From: Caldifarciminota bacterium
Lineage (GTDB): Bacteria > Hydrothermota > Tepidihabitantia > Tepidihabitantales > CAIPLT01
DNA length: 5,192 nucleotides
Direction: 5' to 3'
NCBI GenBank assembly: GCA_025061975.1
Contig: JANXBB010000019.1
Location: 1 to 5,192 of the forward strand
A model generated the notes under the pieces. That model did no database searches and was not told the DNA's origin. It was given only the letters and a program-made list of their open reading frames with translations. How positions within the stretch are numbered: position 1 is the stretch's first letter; every line of letters starts with the position of its first letter. Of the stretch, positions 1 through 5,192 are shown in pieces. The translations under genes and the position numbers were made by a program.

Positions 1-1251
1 AAGTCACCGCTTACATTTGCATTAGGCGAGACCATTACTGGTGAGCCTTATACAGCCGATTTAAGAGAAATGCCTCATGTATTAATTGCCGGTACTACCG
101 GTTCTGGTAAAAGTGTTTGTATTAATACGATGATCGCATCAATTATTTATCGCGCAACACAAGATGATGTGCGATTTTTAACAATTGATCCTAAACAACT
201 CGAGCTTCCAATTTACAATACGATACCTCACTTGCTTTCAACCACGACAACTGATCCGCGCCATGCTACAAAAGGACTTGACCGAATTATTAGCATTATG
301 GAGACTCGCTACGGAATTTTTGCGAATTTAGGTGTTAGAGATATTGAAGGTTACAATGAACTAGCGGCAAAAGAGGGATTACCTAAAAAACCTTATATTG
401 TTGTAATTATTGACGAGCTTGCCGACTTAATGATTCGTGCCGAACAGCATATTGAAGAAAAGATCATAAGATTAGCTCAAATGTCACGTGCTGTAGGAAT
501 TCATTTAGTATTAGCAACTCAACGGCCATCAGTTGATGTGATTACCGGATTAATCAAAGCAAATTTTCCTTGCCGAATAGCATTCCAAGTTGCATCAAAG
601 ACTGATTCCCGAACAATTTTAGATATGAACGGTGCTGAAGCACTATTAGGACGTGGTGATATGCTCTTTTTACCTCCGGGTAAGGGTGAACCAATTCGAC
701 TACATTGTGCGTATGTATCGCGTGAAGCAACCAAAAGAATTGTTGATCTTTGGACTCGAAGATATTTAATAGAACGCCTCACCGGGCTTGTTGCCGATCC
801 CTATGAGACTGCTTCACGCCTAATTGAATCTCAAGTTGTTGACGTATTAATTGATCGCGAAAAAGCTGGTCTTAAACGAAAACAAGAATTATTCTATTCA
901 ATTATTCCTGAAGAAATTGCTGAACGGCTTTGGGCTGAGGAATATCATAAACCATTGCCTGAAGAAGACGAATTTATTCTACGTGCAAAGTCCGAAGAAC
1001 AGTTAAATAACCGAGCAATTGACGAGCTGTTTTTTGATGCAGCGCGAATTGTCTTTAGACACCGTGAAGCTTCAGTTTCAATGCTTCAAAGAAGGCTTGA
1101 TATTGGTTGGGCACGAGCCGGCCGAATCATTGACCAATTAGAACAAGCTGGTATTGTTGGGCCCTATGTAGGATCAAAATCGCGAAAAGTTTTAGTGGAA
1201 ACCGAAGAAGAATTAGAAAAAATTCTCGCTAAACTTAAGAGTAATACATAA
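1..1251 (+). CDS. ftsK: FtsK/SpoIIIE family DNA translocase, 3' part (5' end outside window)
   Basis: This is the C-terminal 416 codons of the septal double-stranded DNA pump that clears and aligns chromosome termini at division. The frame is open from base 1, so the ATG at 70 is internal; it lies inside the motor fold just before Walker A. Numbering from window codon 1, I see the DPK motif (63-65), Walker A GTTGSGKS (31-38), Walker B ending IIDEL (136-140), the sensor-like stretch LATQRPSVDVITG (171-183) and LGRGDML (216-222), all hallmarks of the FtsK beta domain. A winged-helix gamma domain follows (about 341-416), with IGWARAGRII in its DNA-recognition helix. Between motor and gamma lies a charged, probably helical linker of about 90 residues, longer than the roughly 35 I recall for E. 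coli FtsK. Membrane segments and the N-terminal linker would be upstream. The gene ends in tandem TAA codons (1249-1254). Family assignment is secure; whether the protein behaves like FtsK or like SpoIIIE cannot be decided here. Confidence 0.97.
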   Translation, partial: KSPLTFALGETITGEPYTADLREMPHVLIAGTTGSGKSVCINTMIASIIYRATQDDVRFLTIDPKQLELPIYNTIPHLLSTTTTDPRHATKGLDRIISIMETRYGIFANLGVRDIEGYNELAAKEGLPKKPYIVVIIDELADLMIRAEQHIEEKIIRLAQMSRAVGIHLVLATQRPSVDVITGLIKANFPCRIAFQVASKTDSRTILDMNGAEALLGRGDMLFLPPGKGEPIRLHCAYVSREATKRIVDLWTRRYLIERLTGLVADPYETASRLIESQVVDVLIDREKAGLKRKQELFYSIIPEEIAERLWAEEYHKPLPEEDEFILRAKSEEQLNNRAIDELFFDAARIVFRHREASVSMLQRRLDIGWARAGRIIDQLEQAGIVGPYVGSKSRKVLVETEEELEKILAKLKSNT

Positions 1252-1324
1252 TAAAGTTTCTGCACTTGACTTATGTTATCCTATAAAAGCTATTTGTTAT
1301 TTGGCAAATTTTTTGTCTTAAAAC

Positions 1325-1341
1325 TTTAAAATCCTTTTAAA
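1325..1341. repeat. Short perfect A/T inverted repeat, possible weak terminator of ftsK
   Basis: TTTAAAA, a three-base loop TCC, then TTTTAAA form a perfect 7-bp inverted repeat about 75 bases after the ftsK stop. All pairs are A:T, so the RNA hairpin would be weak, and the following bases are not a clean U-tract. It could contribute to transcript ending, but in DNA this AT-rich such a repeat can easily arise by chance. Confidence 0.25.
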
Positions 1342-1416
1342 TCTTAACCCAAAATAACTATTATAAATACTATCTCCGGAAGCATTCTTTTGCAATGTAT
1401 TTACACAAATTTATAC

Positions 1417-1447
1417 TTGACAAAAAAATGTTTATTTGTATTATAAT
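1417..1447 (+). promoter_or_regulatory. Sigma70-type promoter for the downstream surface-protein gene
   Basis: TTGACA at 1417-1422 is an exact -35 hexamer and TATAAT at 1442-1447 is an exact -10 hexamer, separated by 19 bases. An overlapping alternative -10, TATTAT at 1439-1444, gives a 16-base spacer. The usual optimum is 17, so either is slightly off. Transcription would begin around 1453-1456, giving a leader of about 75 bases before the ATG at 1531. The position directly upstream of a gene on the same strand supports the call. No operator-like palindrome is evident beyond the -10 region itself. Confidence 0.7.
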
Positions 1448-1495
1448 ATTCAAAATCATTTCGTGATAAAATTTGGGTAATAAGAAAGAGCAAAA

Positions 1496-1503
1496 GGGAA
1501 GGG
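1496..1503 (+). other. GGGAAGGG octamer matching the KOPS consensus
   Basis: The octamer fits GGGNAGGG, the E. coli FtsK-orienting polar sequence. It is the only match I found on either strand by eye. It lies in the purine-rich leader of the downstream gene, where G/A runs are common, and a single match in 5 kb is compatible with chance. Whether this organism's FtsK reads this sequence is unknown. Confidence 0.2.
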
Positions 1504-1516
1504 TTGTGAAATAAAA

Positions 1517-1525
1517 GAAAGGGGA
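1517..1525 (+). promoter_or_regulatory. Ribosome binding site for the giant surface-protein gene
   Basis: The purine run GAAAGGGGA ends five bases before the ATG at 1531 and can pair with the 3' end of 16S rRNA, although it is not the perfect AGGAGG. It fixes the start codon: the frame that follows opens immediately with a lysine-rich, then hydrophobic, export signal. Confidence 0.7.
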
Positions 1526-1530
1526 AGTAA

Positions 1531-4500
1531 ATGAAAAAACAGATCCTTGTGTGGATATTTACACCGTTTGTGCTTTTTGGGGTTAGTAGTTTTAATCCGG
1601 AGCTTTGCTCCAAACCGATAAAATGCCGGATTTACGAAGATAATACTGAGGTACCTATTAGATTTGATACTACTCGGATATTTCCGCCTCCGACTCCGAG
1701 TGGTACTTTTCGTGATGTAGCAGTAGCGCGTTATTTTAAAGGGCCAGAGGATGACACAGTGCGGATTTTTACGGTAATGTCTACAGCGCCGTTTTATGCA
1801 ATGCTTTTTAATGATACTACAACGAATCCGCCGTTAAAAGTTGCAACAAGCGGCTGGCAAATTCATGGAAATAACGGCCGATTTATTGATTCTTCACCGG
1901 CAGGATTTTGGGGTGCAGCGGTTGGTGATGTTGATAATGATGATGTTACTGATATGGTCTATGGTGAAGCTGCAGCACCCTATCGGTTAATTAGAACATA
2001 TTGGAACGGAATTTCTTGGAGCAGAGAAGTGATTACCACACTTAACGGGGCAATACGCGATATTGCAATTGGCGATGCTGATAATAACGGTGCACCAGAT
2101 ATAGTTGTCGCTGCAGGGAACAGCGTCTACCGGATCAGGAGAAGTGGGTCAACCTGGCAAAGAGACTCGTTGTACTCTGAATCCTATAGAATTAGCGGTG
2201 TTGCGGTTGGCGACTATAATCCAGCATATCCTGGGTATGAAATAATTGCTGTTTCTTATTCTCCTCAGGTCAGACGGATACATTGGACCGGTTCTAACTG
2301 GTTTATTTCACAACCGGCTAATTGGCCACCAGGAATAGTAAGATTAGATGATGTAGCAATTGGTGATTTTGATCCGGACTCTGTAGGTAATGAGGTAATT
2401 ATCATTAATGGTTATAATTTTGAATCGTACGGTAATGTATGGATATGTTATTTTCGTGGCCAGTCTTTTTATTATTCTCCCTTAGGCGCATGGTTCCATT
2501 CAAGTGGTTGGGGACAAGAGGGTGAAGTTCAAATTGGTGATGTGTATGAGTTAAGTGGTGGTAATGAAGTGCTATTAGTTCCGGGTAATGCAACTGGAAC
2601 TTATGCAGTACCAATGGTTTTATGGCGACAACGAACTTCTGCAGATAGTGTGATTTTTTGGATTCGAGCACTGCCCAATACTGGAGGAAATACCTACGGT
2701 ATTGCAATTGGCGATGTTAATAAACACCGCCGGAGCCTTTCACAAGAATTAGTAATTACCGGGAACAACCGTGTCTATGAATGTGAGCAACGGCTACTGT
2801 ATAATCGCGATATTGTTGCTCGAAGAATAAGCTTCGAGCCTAACTTAGTATGCGAGCGCGAGTCAGTAAGCGTAAAGTTTACTATAATGAATTATGGTTA
2901 TCAAACTCAAGAGACAATTCCTGTTGCTTATGAAGTATTGGGGCGTATCGTTGTTGAAACTTGTTATACCCGTTTAACACTCGGCGACTCGGTCATATAC
3001 CAATTTCGAAACAAGCACTACTGTCAGTTTTCTGGAGATGTTTATTTTAAAGCCTATTCTTGTTTAAGGGATGAAGAATATTTAAATGACGACACAGTGT
3101 ATGCTTCACTTTCGGTGCGTACCCGGCTTGAAGGCACAAAAAATGTTGGTCCGGGAGGAGATTTTAGTAATTTAACTTCAGCGCTCAATTATTTTCATAA
3201 TTCAATTATTACCGGCCATGTTACTTTTAAATTGACCGGACTAAATTATTTAAATGAAGCCTTGCCTCTTAAATGTTCATTGCCCGTTGCATATCGGGAA
3301 AGTATTTGGAGTTTAACTATAAGACCGGGCTATGCACTACGACCGACGATTCAAGGAAACAACGCCAATGCGATATTTGAGCTAGTAGAAATTTCACGAG
3401 TTACCCTTGATAGTTTAGTGATTATAAACACTAATAATACTGGAGCAGTAATCAGATTCCGCAATGGCGCTTCAGGGAATACAGTAGTTAATTGTAAGAT
3501 TCAGGGAAGTTCCAGTGTAACTACGACCGGTGCTATTGCTTTCTTAGCCGGAAGTGCGACTCGGGGCAATAATAACAATTTAATTTCTAATTGCGAAATT
3601 ACCCGTTACAGCAGTTATCCGTTAGATTATGGAATTTACTTTGCCGGTGGAACAGTCCCCAATGACAATAATATTATTAAGAAATGTAAAATCTATGACT
3701 TTAGAAATACTGGAATTTATCTTAAAGAAAACACCTATAACACCGTAATTACCGAATGTGAGATTTTTACTCAGACCCCACAAGTAAGTTCTTATCTTTG
3801 CGCAATTACTTGTTATGATTTTTCAGTTATCGGGACAAAAATTATTGGTAATAAAATAAAAGACCTCTATACCCTTCAGAGTAATTCCACTATTAAAGGC
3901 ATTTATCTCTGGGAAGGATCTAACGAAGTCCCGACACTAATTGCTAATAATTTTATTATTCTTGATGGGGATATAACGCATCCTGATGCAACACTTTATG
4001 GTATTCACGAGGATACTTATTTAAACCGCCGGATAGATATTTATTACAATTCGATATATATCGGAGGATTAGGTCTTACTAATAACAGTAAGTATTCATA
4101 CGGGCTTTATCGGAACTATCCGTGCAATATGAACTTTAAAAATAACATTATTTTTAATAACCGCCAACAGAGCAGCGGAACTGGAAGACACTATGCAGTT
4201 TATTGTGCCAATATTTATGGCACATTTGATTCCGATTATAATGATTTATATGTTTTTGGTGCTCATAATCAATACATTGGATATTGGGGCACAACTAACT
4301 GTTTGACTTTAAACGATTGGAAAAATATTTCAGGGCGTGATGCCCATAGTATTAGTAAAAATCCCAATTATGTTTCTCAGGGAGATCTTCATATTAATCC
4401 TAATTCTCCTTATGTTAACAAGAAAGCTATAAGCATTTCTGGAATTATTAATGATATTGATAATGAAGTACGCGATCCAATAAATCCTGATATTGGAGCT

Positions 4501-5192
4501 GACGAGTATATTCCGAATCCTCCCCAACCATTTGTGTTAATTAGTCCGGATAGTGCGGCAAGTTTAGTGCCAATTAATGGTAATCTAATTTGGCGGTCTT
4601 CGTTAGCAAGTGAATTTTATGAAGTGCTATTAGATACTATAAACCCTCCACAAAGAATTATTCGCAGCTGGTATTCGGATACAATCTGTCCTTACGAAAC
4701 GCTTCTTGCGTTGAAGACTTATTATTGGCAAGTAAAAGCATATAATGACACTGTCCCTAATACTAAGGCTATTATCTCTTCACCGATTTGGCATTTTACC
4801 ACTGTGCCTTTGCCGAATCCACCTAGTAATTTAAGAATCACCAATCTTTATGCTACAGCGATTGAACTTGCGTGGCGCGATAATTCTAACGACGAACTTG
4901 GTTTTTATATTTTACTTGCAACATCACCTACCGGCAATTATACAATTGTTGACTCCACTACCCCTAATGATACAATACATTTACTATCTAACCTTGGGCC
5001 TAATCAGCGTTACTGGATTCGTGTTGCATCTTACAATCAATATGGTTTTAGAGGATATGCGCAAACAGATACTATAACTCGTGCTCAAGTTCCCGGTCCA
5101 GTCCTACTTGATAGTATTAGTTACCGTAAAGTGAAAATGTTTTTAAATCCTGCAGGTAATCCAAGTTATACACGTTTTTGCGTAAAAATTAC
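1531..5192 (+). CDS. Giant exported multidomain protein: FG-GAP-like propeller, CARDB-like domain, parallel beta-helix, Fn3 modules (3' end outside window)
   Basis: One uninterrupted frame gives at least 1220 residues and runs off the right edge. The ATG at 1531 is supported by a purine-rich ribosome binding site and by the signal peptide: KK at 2-3, hydrophobic core about 5-18, cleavage probably near 20. Domains in order: seven FG-GAP/VCBS-like blades (about 60-410) with VGD/IGD at 131-133, 180-182, 226-228, 277-279, 335-337 and 393-395, plus a degenerate first blade at 62-68; a CARDB/Ig-like domain (about 426-532) with the typical MNYG turn at 453-456 and Cys 441, 478, 498 and 511; the entry motif GPGGDFSNLTSAL (540-552); a right-handed parallel beta-helix (about 555-965); a closing segment with DIDNEVRD (975-982) and IGADEY (988-993), as in choice-of-anchor Q domains; an Ig/Fn3-like module (about 998-1092); an Fn3 domain (about 1093-1186) with WRDNSNDELGF (1115-1125); and the start of another Fn3-like unit. 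The product is probably secreted or surface-attached and may bind glycans, proteins or surfaces; no catalytic site is recognisable. The sorting or anchoring signal, if any, lies beyond the window. Confidence 0.9.
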   Translation, partial: MKKQILVWIFTPFVLFGVSSFNPELCSKPIKCRIYEDNTEVPIRFDTTRIFPPPTPSGTFRDVAVARYFKGPEDDTVRIFTVMSTAPFYAMLFNDTTTNPPLKVATSGWQIHGNNGRFIDSSPAGFWGAAVGDVDNDDVTDMVYGEAAAPYRLIRTYWNGISWSREVITTLNGAIRDIAIGDADNNGAPDIVVAAGNSVYRIRRSGSTWQRDSLYSESYRISGVAVGDYNPAYPGYEIIAVSYSPQVRRIHWTGSNWFISQPANWPPGIVRLDDVAIGDFDPDSVGNEVIIINGYNFESYGNVWICYFRGQSFYYSPLGAWFHSSGWGQEGEVQIGDVYELSGGNEVLLVPGNATGTYAVPMVLWRQRTSADSVIFWIRALPNTGGNTYGIAIGDVNKHRRSLSQELVITGNNRVYECEQRLLYNRDIVARRISFEPNLVCERESVSVKFTIMNYGYQTQETIPVAYEVLGRIVVETCYTRLTLGDSVIYQFRNKHYCQFSGDVYFKAYSCLRDEEYLNDDTVYASLSVRTRLEGTKNVGPGGDFSNLTSALNYFHNSIITGHVTFKLTGLNYLNEALPLKCSLPVAYRESIWSLTIRPGYALRPTIQGNNANAIFELVEISRVTLDSLVIINTNNTGAVIRFRNGASGNTVVNCKIQGSSSVTTTGAIAFLAGSATRGNNNNLISNCEITRYSSYPLDYGIYFAGGTVPNDNNIIKKCKIYDFRNTGIYLKENTYNTVITECEIFTQTPQVSSYLCAITCYDFSVIGTKIIGNKIKDLYTLQSNSTIKGIYLWEGSNEVPTLIANNFIILDGDITHPDATLYGIHEDTYLNRRIDIYYNSIYIGGLGLTNNSKYSYGLYRNYPCNMNFKNNIIFNNRQQSSGTGRHYAVYCANIYGTFDSDYNDLYVFGAHNQYIGYWGTTNCLTLNDWKNISGRDAHSISKNPNYVSQGDLHINPNSPYVNKKAISISGIINDIDNEVRDPINPDIGADEYIPNPPQPFVLISPDSAASLVPINGNLIWRSSLASEFYEVLLDTINPPQRIIRSWYSDTICPYETLLALKTYYWQVKAYNDTVPNTKAIISSPIWHFTTVPLPNPPSNLRITNLYATAIELAWRDNSNDELGFYILLATSPTGNYTIVDSTTPNDTIHLLSNLGPNQRYWIRVASYNQYGFRGYAQTDTITRAQVPGPVLLDSISYRKVKMFLNPAGNPSYTRFCVKI
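2061..2077 (+). repeat. 17-base direct repeat, copy 1 (blade 3)
   Basis: The 17-mer TATTGCAATTGGCGATG is repeated exactly at 2700-2716. The offset of 639 bases is a multiple of three, so both copies encode the same IAIGD core of a propeller blade. It marks internal duplication or conserved codon choice within the blade core. Confidence 0.85.
2700..2716 (+). repeat. 17-base direct repeat, copy 2 (blade 7)
   Basis: This is an exact copy of the 17-mer at 2061-2077, in the same reading frame, at the core of the last recognisable propeller blade. The flanking sequences differ, so only the blade core is shared. Confidence 0.85.
3493..4260 (+). repeat. Parallel beta-helix coil repeats with a period of about 32 residues
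   Basis: Nine coils can be aligned by a strand of the form hydrophobic-x-x-(C/N)-x-(I/L). The inward-facing position is Cys at protein residues 655, 688, 719 and 743, then Asn at 774, 807, 840, 872 and 904. Most coils also carry a G/A-I/V/L-Y-like strand: 667-670, 701-703, 728-730, 758-760, 790-792, 824-826, 858-860 and 889-891. The two interlaced ladders are characteristic of pectin-lyase-like right-handed helices. The coil length is longer than the 22-25 residues common in that fold, implying a regular long turn in each coil. Confidence 0.7.

Larger units (their letters stand above)
1252..1530. other. Non-coding gap between ftsK and the giant surface-protein gene
   Basis: This 279-base gap is very AT-rich and contains no plausible coding frame. 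Its left half shows no convincing GC-rich terminator for ftsK; the best candidate is a weak all-A/T inverted repeat. Its right half holds a strong promoter, a leader of about 75 bases and a purine-rich ribosome binding site for the downstream gene. The separate promoter indicates that the two genes are not an operon. I see no riboswitch or tRNA-like fold. Confidence 0.8.
1711..2760 (+). repeat. Seven FG-GAP/VCBS-like blade repeats in the N-terminal part of the giant protein
   Basis: Each repeat has a core of two or three small or hydrophobic residues followed by (V/I)GD and, some residues later, a hydrophobic strand such as DMVYG, DIVVA, EIIAV, EVIII, EVLLV or ELVIT. The GD pairs fall at protein residues 132, 181, 227, 278, 336 and 394. 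An earlier degenerate unit, VAVARYF with strand VRIFTV, occupies 63-82. Spacing is 46-65 residues. Seven units match the blade number of integrin-alpha-type beta-propellers. The repeat assignment is seen directly; the closed seven-bladed fold is inferred. Confidence 0.8.

Noticed and set aside
519..782. Minus-strand open frame inside ftsK
   Set aside because: It overlaps a strongly conserved FtsK coding region in full, has no recognisable domain, and reads as a shadow of the real gene.
1266..1287. TTGACT with TATAAA as a second promoter just after ftsK
   Set aside because: The spacing between the two elements is only about 10 bases, too short for a sigma70 promoter, and no good -10 lies at 16-18 bases.
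1594..1608. Possible lipoprotein signal ending at Cys 26
   Set aside because: The residues before the cysteine (NPEL) do not fit a lipobox, and the cysteine is well past the hydrophobic core, so an ordinary signal peptide is more likely.
1599..1611. GGAGC-TTT-GCTCC hairpin early in the giant gene
   Set aside because: The 5-bp stem is perfect but lies within codons 23-27 after the signal peptide, has no U-tract, and is too short to claim as a regulatory element.
1401..1613. Minus-strand frame of 70 codons across the promoter and start of the giant gene
   Set aside because: It covers AT-rich non-coding DNA and the signal-peptide region; its Phe/Leu/Ile-rich translation is what the antisense of A-rich DNA gives. 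No ribosome binding site supports it.
2405..2707. Minus-strand frame of 100 codons inside the giant gene
   Set aside because: It is antisense to the propeller repeats, and its His/Tyr-rich composition mirrors GGTAAT- and GTA-type codons on the coding strand. No family is recognisable.
4330..4527. Minus-strand frame of 65 codons inside the giant gene
   Set aside because: It is antisense to the end of the beta-helix; the Ile/Asn/Arg-rich translation is a shadow of AT-rich coding DNA.
4850..5077. Plus-strand frame of 75 codons with a membrane-like look
   Set aside because: It lies entirely within the Fn3 coding region in another frame. The Fn3 frame has clear motifs; the hydrophobic character here comes from frame-shifted reading of T-rich codons.
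1..5192. Defence system, CRISPR array, mobile element or biosynthetic operon
   Set aside because: No repeat-spacer pattern, transposase, integrase, nuclease or enzyme motif was seen on either strand; the space is filled by the two described genes.

Overview
The window carries two genes on the + strand, separated by a 279-base non-coding gap. The DNA is AT-rich throughout, and both genes favour A/T-ending codons. It looks bacterial. The first gene is a chromosomal FtsK/SpoIIIE translocase. The second encodes a very large exported beta-rich protein of the kind common in the FCB superphylum and candidate phyla such as WOR-3/Stahlbacteria or Cloacimonadota. That placement is an inference from protein style, not from any marker gene, and should be held loosely.

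Layout. Positions 1-1251 hold the C-terminal 416 codons of ftsK, whose 5' end lies outside the window. They include the complete RecA-like motor core and the winged-helix gamma domain, joined by an unusually long charged linker. Positions 1252-1530 are non-coding. They hold a strong sigma70-type promoter (exact TTGACA and TATAAT hexamers), a weak all-A/T inverted repeat, one octamer matching the E. coli KOPS consensus, and a purine-rich ribosome binding site. Positions 1531-5192 hold one continuous open frame of at least 1220 codons that runs off the right edge. It codes for an N-terminal export signal, a probable seven-bladed FG-GAP/VCBS-type beta-propeller, a cysteine-containing CARDB/Ig-like domain, a long right-handed parallel beta-helix closing with an IGADEY motif, one Ig/Fn3-like module, one clear fibronectin type III domain, and the start of another.

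The two genes probably do not work together. The second has its own promoter, and its product would be secreted or displayed at the surface, whereas FtsK acts at the division septum on chromosomal DNA. No RNA gene, CRISPR array, insertion sequence, phage gene or defence system is visible. The most notable content is the architecture of the giant surface protein: a graded loss of calcium-loop residues along the propeller, and a beta-helix with a period of about 32 residues in which a cysteine ladder gives way to an asparagine ladder.
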